Below are positions 1-6,208 of a stretch of 10,193 bases of DNA, one piece after another. Numbering within the stretch: the stretch's first letter is position 1; each line of letters begins with the position of its first letter. The stretch comes from an uncultured Gemmatimonadota bacterium. Lineage in GTDB: Bacteria; Gemmatimonadota; Gemmatimonadetes; Gemmatimonadales; Gemmatimonadaceae. Below the pieces are notes generated by a model. The model saw only the letters and a list, made by a program, of their open reading frames with translations, was not told the DNA's origin and did no database searches. Position numbers and translations under genes: made by a program. Location of the stretch: contig CAMLEQ010000108.1 of assembly GCA_946479015.1 (NCBI GenBank), forward strand, positions 1 through 10,193. The letters run 5' to 3'.

Positions 1-25
1 TCATGCGCCGCCCCCGCGCGTTCCT

Positions 26-67
26 TTCCCGAGTCCCGATTCCCCAGTCCCGAGTCCCGACTCCCGC
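26..67. repeat. Degenerate heptanucleotide tandem repeat
   Basis: Six consecutive 7-base units can be read: TTCCCGA (26-32), GTCCCGA (33-39), TTCCCCA (40-46), GTCCCGA (47-53), GTCCCGA (54-60) and CTCCCGC (61-67). The array lies just downstream of the stop codon of the minus-strand gene at 72. The octamer GAGTCCCG also appears on the minus strand at 1299-1306, in another intergenic stretch. A one-mismatch relative (CGGGAGTC) occurs at 8637-8643 upstream of acsA, so this may belong to a dispersed intergenic family. Positions 1-25 show no gene that can be supported. A minus-strand ATG at 4-2 could start a gene outside the window. Confidence 0.6.
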
Positions 68-71
68 GCCC

Positions 72-578
72 TCAGCTCCCCGCCCGCTGCCCCGGCAACG
101 GCGCCGCCTCTCCGCGCTCCGACTGCAGCCGCGCCATGTAGCGCTGCGCTTCGGAGATCCGCTCCACCTCGATGGCCATCGCGTCCACGGACTGCTCGAT
201 GCGCTGGAGCTGCGCCGAGAGTCCCGCGTCGAGCTGCTGCACGGGCTTGTGCTCGAGACGGCGCGCGTAGGCGCGCGCGATCGGCTTCCCGATGGCGATC
301 ACCGCGATCATGATGAAGAACGCGATGACGAGGTCCACCGCCTGCGGCGGGATCGTGTTGTCGACCGGCGGGGGAAGGGGAGGAAAGCTGGTGCTGGTGT
401 TCTGCACCTCGCGCGCGGCGCGTGCCTGCTCCTGGGCGGCGCGCACCTGCTCGCGGATCTGGTTCCTGATCTGCGTGCCGAGATCGGACCCGTCGCCCCC
501 TTGCTGCGTCCGCGGAAGCTCCGGCGCTTGCGGTGTCTGCGGTGCTGCTGGCGCCTGAGGCGCGGTGGCGTTCTGCAT
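72..578 (-). CDS. Hypothetical single-pass membrane protein with C-terminal coiled coil
   Basis: I do not recognise this 168-residue protein. The N-terminal part (residues 1-75) is low in complexity and rich in Ala, Pro and Gln, with a charged Q/R/E-rich helix around 36-60 and a proline run near 65-75. One strongly hydrophobic segment at about 80-97 (VDLVIAFFIMIAVIAIG) is followed by Lys and Arg residues, as expected for a membrane anchor with the C-terminus in the cytoplasm. Residues about 115-155 have heptad-like Leu/Ile/Met spacing and look like a coiled coil. The ATG at 578 is chosen because GGAG (587-590 on this strand) sits 8 nt upstream. An open frame continues to a GTG at 695, but that extension is Gly/Arg/His-rich and does not look like protein. 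A membrane-tethered scaffold is a guess; no function can be assigned. Confidence 0.8.
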   Translation of the reverse strand: MQNATAPQAPAAPQTPQAPELPRTQQGGDGSDLGTQIRNQIREQVRAAQEQARAAREVQNTSTSFPPLPPPVDNTIPPQAVDLVIAFFIMIAVIAIGKPIARAYARRLEHKPVQQLDAGLSAQLQRIEQSVDAMAIEVERISEAQRYMARLQSERGEAAPLPGQRAGS

Positions 579-618
579 GGTTCCCGCTCCGAAGCGCGGA
601 GGGCGCGGCGCGTGATGT

Positions 619-630
619 CGCGACGTCGCG
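619..630. promoter_or_regulatory. 12-bp perfect palindrome upstream of the membrane protein gene
   Basis: CGCGACGTCGCG is a perfect inverted repeat. It lies about 40 bp upstream of the start codon at 578, in the 118-bp gap after bstA (579-696). It could be an operator half-site pair or a stem in the leader. In sequence this rich in CG, chance palindromes of this size are not rare, so the assignment is weak. No convincing -10/-35 pair was seen in the gap. Confidence 0.2.
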
Positions 631-696
631 CCTCCGCTGTTGATCTCAATGTACGATGCCGGCGCGCCCGCGGTCGAGAGGCCGCCCGGCACCACC

Positions 697-1224
697 CTAC
701 CAGCCGTTCCGCTCGCGCAGCGCGGTCACGTGCGCGACGTGGTGCCGCCCGTGCCAGGAATACAACCCGAGCACCTCGGACAGCGGCACCACGCGCCCGT
801 ACTCCGGGTGACGGTAGCCGCGCCGGAAGTCCTCGGGGCTCATGGCGCGGAGCAGCGTCACCCAACGCGCGTGGAGCATCTCGAGGAACCCGAGCGAGAC
901 CTCCGTCGGCGTGGCGGTGCTGTCGGGGAGCTCCGCCCAGCGATCCTCCATGTACGGCTTCACGATCGGCTCGTCCTCGGTGAGCGCGAGCTTGAAGCGG
1001 ACGTAGGCGTTCACGTGGCTGTCCGGCACGTGGTGCACGAGCTGGCGCACGGTCCAGCCGCCCGGACGATAGGGCGTGTCGAGCTGTTCGTCGCTGAGTC
1101 CCGTCACGGCGGCGCGGAGCGCGGCGGGGGTGGCGGCAATGTCGCCGATCCACGCGCGGCGCTGCGCGTCATCGACGTCGGCGAGCGGCGCGTACTTGCC
1201 AATCGGATAGCGGAGGTCGGTCAC
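697..1224 (-). CDS. bstA: BstA/YfiT-type DinB-family thiol transferase
   Basis: This 175-residue protein matches the family of Bacillus subtilis YfiT (BstA, about 178 residues) over its whole length. BstA belongs to the DinB four-helix-bundle superfamily; it transfers bacillithiol to electrophiles and was first annotated as a metal-dependent hydrolase. Family hallmarks are visible: SYPIG-like N-terminus (RYPIGKY), DTPYRPGGWTVRQ at 49-61, HHVPDSH at 64-70, NAYVRFKLALTE, and the C-terminal WHGRHHVAH at 157-165. By alignment to YfiT the metal triad is H65, H158 and H162. The GTG at 1224 is chosen because translation from it starts exactly where the family starts; there is no strong Shine-Dalgarno sequence. 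The upstream region carries an 18-bp tandem repeat (1250-1285). The actual low-molecular-weight thiol used cannot be told from this window, since no bshABC genes are present. Confidence 0.85.
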   Translation of the reverse strand: MTDLRYPIGKYAPLADVDDAQRRAWIGDIAATPAALRAAVTGLSDEQLDTPYRPGGWTVRQLVHHVPDSHVNAYVRFKLALTEDEPIVKPYMEDRWAELPDSTATPTEVSLGFLEMLHARWVTLLRAMSPEDFRRGYRHPEYGRVVPLSEVLGLYSWHGRHHVAHVTALRERNGW

Positions 1225-1408
1225 GATGGTGCTCTGGTCAGAGAATGGTGAACTCGCGCGCGAACGCGAACTCGCGCGCGGCCGCGGAGGTTCATTGCCG
1301 GGACTCGGAGAGAAACTCCACCCCCCGCCATCCGTACGATGGGATGCCGGATGGTTGTTTCCAACGGGCGCTCCTCCGGCGCGCCCGGTCGAGAGAAGCG
1401 AGGAGCAC
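1225..1408. promoter_or_regulatory. Divergent intergenic region between bstA and the zinc-ribbon gene
   Basis: These 184 bp separate two start codons facing away from each other, so promoters for both genes must lie here. The region includes the 18-bp tandem repeat near bstA, a copy of the octamer GAGTCCCG (minus strand, 1299-1306), and a less GC-rich patch around 1350-1365 (ATGGTTGTTTCCAAC). I could not find a convincing sigma70-type pair for either direction. Confidence 0.5.
1250..1285. repeat. 18-bp tandem repeat, two copies
   Basis: Unit 1 is GAACTCGCGCGCGAACGC (1250-1267) and unit 2 is GAACTCGCGCGCGGCCGC (1268-1285). They match at 16 of 18 positions, including the first 13 bases. The pair begins 26 bp upstream of the bstA start, so it lies in its leader or core promoter. 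Two adjacent direct copies could bind a regulator or be a recent duplication; the sequence cannot decide between these. Confidence 0.6.
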
Positions 1409-1627
1409 ATGAAGTCGATCTGGAACCCTGGCGATTACGCCTCGAACCGCTGCCCGCGGTGCAAGAAGATGGTGAGAACCCGGTTCGAGCTGCGCACGGT
1501 GCGACTGGCGCGCTCCCAACTGTGCGTTCCCGATCTGCTCGTGGACGTGTGCACGGAGTGCGACCACATGGTGTCGATCCCGCCGCAGTCGCTCCCGCAG
1601 CTCCGCGAGGCCGGGCTGGCCAAGTGA
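1409..1627 (+). CDS. Small zinc-ribbon protein, YgiT/MqsA N-domain-like
   Basis: The 72-residue protein has two CxxC knuckles: C15-P-R-C18 and C48-T-E-C51, with a further Cys at 39. This spacing predicts a single zinc ribbon. The stretch VPDLLVDVCTEC followed by SIPPQS resembles the second knuckle of YgiT/MqsA-type antitoxin N-domains. No helix-turn-helix domain follows, and there is no neighbouring toxin gene, so it is not a complete MqsA. The ATG at 1409 has AGGAG at 1401-1405, an unusually short 3-nt spacing. The frame stays open upstream to 1226, but that part is not protein-like. The gene converges on the Nudix gene. A nucleic-acid or protein-binding role is an inference from the fold; the biological role is unknown. 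Confidence 0.7.
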   Translation: MKSIWNPGDYASNRCPRCKKMVRTRFELRTVRLARSQLCVPDLLVDVCTECDHMVSIPPQSLPQLREAGLAK

Positions 1628-1632
1628 GCCGC

Positions 1633-1649
1633 GGCCGGCGCCGCCGGCC
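1633..1649. terminator. GC hairpin between convergent genes
   Basis: GGCCGGC (1633-1639) and GCCGGCC (1643-1649) form a perfect 7-bp stem with a 3-nt loop. It sits in the 35-bp gap between the stop of the plus-strand zinc-ribbon gene and the stop of the minus-strand Nudix gene. The position suits a bidirectional terminator, but no T-tract follows on either strand, so it is not a classical intrinsic terminator. Confidence 0.35.
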
Positions 1650-1662
1650 AGGGGAGCGCTCG

Positions 1663-2103
1663 TCAGGCATCGGCGGCCAGCCGCTCCGCCGCGAGCCGGA
1701 CCACGCGCCGCTCGTTCTCGAAGGCCAGCGCGCCGGGCGCGTCGGCGAGCGCGGTCCATCGCGCCTCGTTCACCTCGTGGTCGTGATCGCTCACCGATCC
1801 CCGCACGGCGCGCACGAGAAAGAAGTACACCTGCTTGTGGATGCGCACGCGGGTCCCATCGCGCGCGGTGGCCACGTACCAGTACTCGATCGGCTCGAGG
1901 GGAGCCACGAGCTCCCCCTCGATCCCGGTCTCCTCGCGCACCTCGCGGAGCGCGGTGGACTCCGGCGTCTCGTCCGGCTCGATCAGCCCCTTGGGGAGCT
2001 GCCAGCGCGGCGGCTCGCCGACGGAGATCAGCACGATCTCGGGACCGCGCGCGCCCGCGCGCACCACCACGCCGCCGGCGGAGCGCTGCTGCTCCGTCTT
2101 CAT
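1663..2103 (-). CDS. Nudix (MutT-type) hydrolase
   Basis: This 146-residue protein carries a complete Nudix box at residues 39-61, reading G-x5-E-x7-RE-V-REE-T-G-I. The glutamates of REVREE are the Mg2+ ligands expected in this superfamily. Nudix enzymes cleave nucleoside diphosphates linked to another moiety. The short length, the SAGGVVVR start of the domain and the RIHKQVYFFLV strand resemble MutT and diadenosine-polyphosphate hydrolase relatives; the substrate cannot be read from sequence. The ATG at 2103 is the conservative start. An in-frame GTG at 2136 adds 11 residues (MSAERKPARRA) and overlaps the TGA of the upstream lipoprotein gene as GTGA, which would suggest translational coupling. 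Neither start has a clear Shine-Dalgarno sequence. In either case the two genes are probably one transcript. Confidence 0.88.
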   Translation of the reverse strand: MKTEQQRSAGGVVVRAGARGPEIVLISVGEPPRWQLPKGLIEPDETPESTALREVREETGIEGELVAPLEPIEYWYVATARDGTRVRIHKQVYFFLVRAVRGSVSDHDHEVNEARWTALADAPGALAFENERRVVRLAAERLAADA

Positions 2104-2132
2104 GGCGCGCCGCGCGGGCTTGCGCTCGGCGC

Positions 2133-2609
2133 TCACCGCACGCGCACCGCACGGCGCACCGGCGGCCAGGTGGGGCTCTCGCCGGAGAAGTCCACCACCA
2201 TGTCGTAGTCCCCCGGCGCGAGCCCGCCGATCCGGGCGGCCCACGCGCGCGGGCGCGACGGCATGGGATCGTGACACACCATCACGCGCCGCGCGCCGGA
2301 CACCGTGGCGCGGATCACGCCGCGGTCCACCGTCCACCGCCCGGTGGGCGCGACCACGTCGCATCCGTTGGCGCTGCCGATGATCAACGTGGCCGTGCCC
2401 GCCCCGCCGAGGGCGGACACCCGCGTGCCCCCGGTGGAGTCGGCGAGCGAGTCGGCGCGCACGAAGGCGAGCGCTCCCGAGGGCGCCCTGGGGGGCGCGG
2501 GCACCGCGCGCGGCGCGCAGGCGAGCGCGAGCGCCAGTGCGGCCCAGCCGAGTGGTGATGATGCCCGATGACGGTCGATGAGTCCCTCCCGTTCCCTGGA
2601 AATATGCAT
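2133..2609 (-). CDS. Putative secreted lipoprotein of unknown function
   Basis: I do not recognise this 158-residue protein. The N-terminus has basic residues, then a hydrophobic run (LGWAALALALA, residues 20-30) ending in Cys31, followed by a Pro/Ala-rich linker. This looks like a lipoprotein signal peptide, although -2 Leu is not the commonest lipobox residue, so cleavage by signal peptidase I is also possible. The remaining part (about 45-158) looks like a small beta-rich domain, with GTATLIIGSANGCDVV, WTVDRGVIRATVSG and a C-terminal GLAPGDYDMVVDFSGE. The latter resembles the last strands of immunoglobulin-like or carboxypeptidase-regulatory folds. Cys83 and Cys112 might form a disulphide. 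The ATG at 2609 is the only plausible start in frame and lacks a Shine-Dalgarno sequence, so the n-region is rather long. It lies directly upstream of the Nudix gene. Confidence 0.62.
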   Translation of the reverse strand: MHISREREGLIDRHRASSPLGWAALALALACAPRAVPAPPRAPSGALAFVRADSLADSTGGTRVSALGGAGTATLIIGSANGCDVVAPTGRWTVDRGVIRATVSGARRVMVCHDPMPSRPRAWAARIGGLAPGDYDMVVDFSGESPTWPPVRRAVRVR

Positions 2610-2699
2610 CGGGATCCACGCGCGCGGGGGAGGGCACCGCGCGCTCGCTGCGCGCGCCGGTGCTTGCCCCGCGCGCCGCGCGCGGACATCTACCACGGT
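2610..2699. promoter_or_regulatory. Divergent intergenic region between lipoprotein gene and hrpB
   Basis: Ninety base pairs separate the divergent start codons at 2609 (minus) and 2700 (plus). Both genes are expected to be transcribed from here. The stretch is mostly CG-rich, and no -10/-35 pair or operator could be recognised with confidence. Confidence 0.35.
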
Positions 2700-5201
2700 G
2701 TGATCCCGCTCCCCATCGACGATGTCCTTCCCGCGCTCCGTGCCGCGCTCGCGGCGGGACCGAGCGCCGTGCTCCAGGCGCCGCCGGGCGCCGGCAAGAC
2801 CACGCGCGTCCCGCTCGCGCTCCTGGATGCGCCGTGGCTCGCGGGGCGGCGCATCCTGCTCCTCGAGCCGCGCCGCCTCGCCGCGCGCGCGGCGGCCAGA
2901 CGAATGGCGCTCACGCTGGGGGAGAGCGTGGGGGAGCGCGTGGGGTGGCGCATGCGCATGGACACTCGCGTCGGCCCGCGCACGCGCATCGAGGTGGTCA
3001 CCGAAGGGGTGCTCACGCGCCTGATTCACGCCGATCCGGCGCTGGAGGGGGTGGGGCTCGTGATCTTCGACGAGTTCCACGAGCGCAGCTTGCAGGGAGA
3101 CACGGGGCTCGCGCTCGCGCTCCAGACGCGCGACGTGCTGCGCGAGGAGCTGCGGATCCTGGTGATGTCCGCCACCCTCGACGGCGCGGCGGTGAGCGCG
3201 CTGCTCGGCGATGCACCGGTGGTCACCAGCGAGGGGCGCGCGCATCCGGTGGAGGTGCGACACCTCCCGCGCCGCGCGGATGTGCGCCCGGAGCGCGCGG
3301 CGGCCGCCGCCGCGCGGCGCGCGCTCGCGGAGACCGAGGGAGACGTGCTCGTGTTCCTCCCCGGGGCGGGGGAGATTCGCCGCGCGCGCGAGCTGCTCGA
3401 GGAGGAGCCGCTCCCCGCGGGGACGTACGTGGCACCGCTGCACGGCACCATGCCGCAGGACGCGCAGGACCTGGCGATCGCGCCGAGCGCGGCGGGGCGC
3501 CGGAAAGTGGTGCTCGCCACCTCCATCGCCGAGACGAGCCTCACCATCGAGGGAGTGCGCGTGGTGGTGGACGCGGGGCTCGCGCGCGTGCCGCGCTTCT
3601 CCCCCCGCACGGGGATGACGCGCCTGACGACGGTGCGCGTGTCGCGCGCGTCGGCGGAGCAGCGGTGCGGGCGCGCCGGGCGCGTGGCGCCGGGCGTGTG
3701 CTACCGCCTCTGGCCGGTGGAGGAGGAGGCGCACCTCGTGCCGCGGGCGACGCCGGAGATCATGGAGGCCGATCTCGCGCCGCTCGCGCTCGACCTGGCG
3801 GAGGCGGGGGTGAGCGATCCCGCGCAGCTGCGCTGGCTCGACGCGCCGCCGGCGGCGTCGTACGCGCAGGCGCGCGAGCTCCTCGGGGAGCTCGGCGCGC
3901 TCGATGCGCGCGGGCGCATCACGGCGCACGGGCGCCGCATGGCTGGCCTCGCGATGCACCCGCGCCTGGCGCACATGGTGCTCGCGGCGCTCGAGATGTC
4001 GCGGGACGATGCGGCGCTCGCGTGCGAGCTGGCCGCGCTGCTCGCCGAGCGCGACGTGCTGCGCGGGACGAACGGCGCACCCGACGCCGATGTGCGTCTG
4101 CGCGTCGAGGCGCTCCGCGGCGGCGGGCGGGGCGCGGGGTGGGAGGTGGACCGCGATGCGGCGCGGCGCGTGCGGGCGCAGGCGGAGGCGTGGCGCGAGC
4201 AGCTCGGCGTCCCCCGCGCGGCGGCGGACTCCGGGCGCGCCGGGGCGCTGCTGGCGCTCGCCTACCCCGACCGCGTGGGGCAGCGGCGGCCGGGGCGGGA
4301 GCCGCGCTGGCTGCTGCGCAACGGCACGGGCGCGCTGCTCCAGGGCGCGCAGACGCTCGCGTCGGCGCCGTGGCTCGTGGCGGCGGAGCTGGACGGCGCG
4401 CGCCCGGAGAGCCGCATCTTCCTCGCCGCCGAGGTGGAGGAGGAGGCGGTGCGGGAGCTGTTCGCCGGGCAGGTGGTGACGGAGCGCGCGGTGGAGTGGG
4501 ACGACGCGGCGCGCGCCGTCATCGCGCGCGGCCGCGAGCGGCTCGGCGCGATCGTGCTGCGCGAGCGCCCGATCGCGGATCCAGATCCGGAGCTCGTCGC
4601 GCACGTGCTGCTCGGCGCGGTGGCGCGCGCCGGCGTGGACGCGCTCCCCTGGAGCGAGAGCGCGCGCCGCCTGCGCCAGCGCCTCGCCTTCCTGCACGCC
4701 CGCGAGCCGGACGCGTGGCCCGACGTGTCCGATGCGGCGCTCGCCGCCTCGCTCGACCGGTGGCTGGCCCCGCGCGCCTGGGGCTTCACGCGGCTGGACG
4801 ATCTCGCGCGAGTGGACCTCGCCGATGCGCTGCTCGCGATGCTCCCGTGGGAGCGGAGAGCGGAGCTGGACGAGCTGGCGCCCACGCACGTGACCGTCCC
4901 CAGCGGCTCGCGCATCCCCATCGACTACGCGGATCCCGCCGCGCCGGTGCTCGCGGTGCGCCTGCAGGAGATGTTCGGGCTCGCCGACGGGCCGCGCATC
5001 GCGCGCGGCGCGGTGCCGCTCACGCTGCACCTGCTCTCCCCCGCGCACCGCCCCGTGCAGGTGACGCGCGACCTGGCCGGATTCTGGCGCGGGAGCTACT
5101 TCGACGTGCGCAAGGATCTCCGCGGGCGCTACCCGAAGCACCACTGGCCCGACGATCCCATGCGCGCGGCGCCCACCAGCCGGGCGAAGCGGCGGGAGTG
5201 A
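2700..5201 (+). CDS. hrpB: ATP-dependent RNA helicase HrpB (DEAH/DExH family)
   Basis: The 833-residue protein matches HrpB end to end; the E. coli protein is a little over 800 residues. Visible helicase motifs, in order: Walker A QAPPGAGKTT at 26-35, motif Ia LEPRRLAAR at 55-63, motif II DEFH at 124-127, motif III SAT at 157-159, and motif VI QRCGRAGR at 321-328. A winged-helix/ratchet region follows, with a C-terminal HrpB domain ending in the family signature YPKHHWPDDP at 811-820. Motif II is DEFH rather than the DEAH of HrpA, as is usual in HrpB. The frame is open upstream to 2568, but the GTG at 2700 is chosen because the E. coli protein begins at the equivalent point (LPxxxVLPxL). HrpB is a non-essential helicase whose RNA substrate is poorly known. 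The gene is monocistronic and convergent with the methyltransferase gene, 12 bp apart. Confidence 0.93.
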   Translation: MIPLPIDDVLPALRAALAAGPSAVLQAPPGAGKTTRVPLALLDAPWLAGRRILLLEPRRLAARAAARRMALTLGESVGERVGWRMRMDTRVGPRTRIEVVTEGVLTRLIHADPALEGVGLVIFDEFHERSLQGDTGLALALQTRDVLREELRILVMSATLDGAAVSALLGDAPVVTSEGRAHPVEVRHLPRRADVRPERAAAAAARRALAETEGDVLVFLPGAGEIRRARELLEEEPLPAGTYVAPLHGTMPQDAQDLAIAPSAAGRRKVVLATSIAETSLTIEGVRVVVDAGLARVPRFSPRTGMTRLTTVRVSRASAEQRCGRAGRVAPGVCYRLWPVEEEAHLVPRATPEIMEADLAPLALDLAEAGVSDPAQLRWLDAPPAASYAQARELLGELGALDARGRITAHGRRMAGLAMHPRLAHMVLAALEMSRDDAALACELAALLAERDVLRGTNGAPDADVRLRVEALRGGGRGAGWEVDRDAARRVRAQAEAWREQLGVPRAAADSGRAGALLALAYPDRVGQRRPGREPRWLLRNGTGALLQGAQTLASAPWLVAAELDGARPESRIFLAAEVEEEAVRELFAGQVVTERAVEWDDAARAVIARGRERLGAIVLRERPIADPDPELVAHVLLGAVARAGVDALPWSESARRLRQRLAFLHAREPDAWPDVSDAALAASLDRWLAPRAWGFTRLDDLARVDLADALLAMLPWERRAELDELAPTHVTVPSGSRIPIDYADPAAPVLAVRLQEMFGLADGPRIARGAVPLTLHLLSPAHRPVQVTRDLAGFWRGSYFDVRKDLRGRYPKHHWPDDPMRAAPTSRAKRRE

Positions 5202-5213
5202 GAGCGGACGCCC

Positions 5214-5873
5214 TCAGCCGCGCCCGGGCGCGGTGACGTACGACACGAACCAGTAGTAGTCGAGCTCCACCACGTGCACGTCCTCCGCGCGGTCGCCGAT
5301 CGCGGCGCGCACCTCGTCCGGGGTGGGGAAGTTCTTGATGATCTCGTAGCCGTCGCCGTTCTCGAGGCGCCGGAGCTGCATCGTGTTCCCCGCGTCATCG
5401 CGGCGCGAGAGCGGGGTGCTGCTCCCCTCCACGTACCGGTTGTCCACGTGCACCACGCGCGCGCCGGGGCGCAGCCGCGCGTGCAGCGACGAGAGAAAGC
5501 GACCCAGCTCCTGCCGCGGCACGTGCGACCACCAGAACCCGGAGAAGGCGCCATCGAAGCGGCCGGCGACCGCGTCGAGCGCGAAGGCGTCGCCCAGCTC
5601 GAAGCGCACGCGCGACGCCTGGTGCGGCTTCGCGCGCGCGATCTCCAGCACCTCGGGATTGACGTCCATGGCCACCACCGAGCGCGCGCAGGCCGCGATC
5701 GCGTGCGTCCACCACCCCGTGCCGCAGGCCACCTCGAGCACGTCGCGCCCGGTGAAGAACGTCGGGAGCACGCGGCGCAGCGCCGCGAGATCGGTGCGCC
5801 GCTCCGGCTTCTCGTACACCCGCTCGTACTCGCGCGCGCGCCGCGCGTAGTAGGTGGCGAGATCGTCGCTCAT
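5214..5873 (-). CDS. Class I SAM-dependent methyltransferase
   Basis: The 219-residue protein has a Rossmann-type methyltransferase fold. Motif I is VLEVACGTGWWT at 45-56 and binds S-adenosylmethionine. An acidic residue follows the next strand in VVAMDVN (D70), for the ribose hydroxyls, and FELGDAF and FDGAFSGFWWSHV mark motifs II and III. The N-terminus (YYARRAREYERVYEKPERR) is the helix found in UbiE/type-11-like small-molecule methyltransferases. There is no target-recognition domain and no NPPY or PC motif, so a DNA methyltransferase is unlikely. The acceptor is unknown. The start ATG at 5873 overlaps the TGA of the upstream ATL gene as ATGA, and no independent Shine-Dalgarno sequence is visible; translation is probably coupled. 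It is the last gene of the cluster that descends from acsA. Confidence 0.88.
   Translation of the reverse strand: MSDDLATYYARRAREYERVYEKPERRTDLAALRRVLPTFFTGRDVLEVACGTGWWTHAIAACARSVVAMDVNPEVLEIARAKPHQASRVRFELGDAFALDAVAGRFDGAFSGFWWSHVPRQELGRFLSSLHARLRPGARVVHVDNRYVEGSSTPLSRRDDAGNTMQLRRLENGDGYEIIKNFPTPDEVRAAIGDRAEDVHVVELDYYWFVSYVTAPGRG
5218..5233. terminator. 16-bp palindrome at the 3' end of the methyltransferase gene
   Basis: CCGCGCCCGGGCGCGG is a perfect palindrome covering the last codons (Ala-Pro-Gly-Arg-Gly) of the methyltransferase gene, 17 bp beyond the stop of the convergent hrpB. As RNA it could form a stem of about six GC pairs with a four-base loop on either strand. It could act as a bidirectional terminator or barrier, but it has no T-tract. 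Confidence 0.3.
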
Positions 5874-6208
5874 GCCCGTGTCCGTGTTCTCGGCTTCCAG
5901 CCGAAGCGGTCGAGGGAGATGCGCCCGCGGGCGTCGAAGCGCACGCCCTCGAGCTCGAGACGGAGGCGCTGCTCCAGGCTCCCGGCCGGCTCCCCCGCGC
6001 GTGGGCTCACGCGCCCCTGCGCGTTGATCACGCGGTGCCAGGGGAGCGCGGTGTTGGATGGGAGCGCGTGCAGCGCGTAGCCCACCATGCGCGGCTGGCG
6101 CGGGAGGCCGGCGAGCACGGCCACCTGGCCGTACGTGGCGACGCGCCCGCGAGGGATGCGCCGCACCACGGCGTAGATCCGCTCGTAGCCGCCGTTACGG
6201 GAGGGCAC
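5870..6208 (-). CDS. atl: Alkyltransferase-like (ATL) DNA lesion-binding protein
   Basis: This 112-residue protein is the DNA-binding domain of the O6-methylguanine-DNA methyltransferase family without the catalytic cysteine. The usual PCHRV reads PWHRV here, with Trp57 in place of Cys. Against Schizosaccharomyces pombe Atl1 the other functional residues are kept: Tyr26 in TYGQVA (base flipping, Atl1 Tyr25), Arg40 in PRMVGYAL (arginine finger, Atl1 Arg39), and the C-terminal WKP. ATL proteins bind O6-alkylguanine without repairing it and direct the lesion to nucleotide excision repair. The start is a GTG at 6208, inside the end of the upstream gene (14-nt overlap). It sits between a nuclease-like protein and a methyltransferase, with an ATGA overlap to the latter. 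The gene symbol is used in the generic sense. Confidence 0.93.
   Translation of the reverse strand: MPSRNGGYERIYAVVRRIPRGRVATYGQVAVLAGLPRQPRMVGYALHALPSNTALPWHRVINAQGRVSPRAGEPAGSLEQRLRLELEGVRFDARGRISLDRFGWKPRTRTRA

Noticed and set aside
579..695. Upstream extension of the membrane protein to a GTG at 695
   Set aside because: The added residues do not look like protein, whereas the ATG at 578 has a good GGAG at 8-nt spacing.
2133..5144. A minus-strand open frame of about 1000 codons opposite hrpB
   Set aside because: Its composition is dominated by Arg, Ala, His and Gly, as expected from the complement of GC-rich codons; only its last 158 codons, beyond hrpB, look like a protein. hrpB has a complete set of helicase motifs on the other strand.
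2660..5236. A second long plus-strand frame over hrpB
   Set aside because: It consists almost entirely of Arg, Ala, Gly and Pro, the typical product of a GC-rich gene read in the wrong frame.
5214..5873. The methyltransferase as part of a restriction-modification system with the nuclease-like gene
   Set aside because: It has no DNA-methyltransferase motif IV (D/N/S-PP-Y/F or PC) and no target-recognition domain; it looks like a small-molecule type enzyme.
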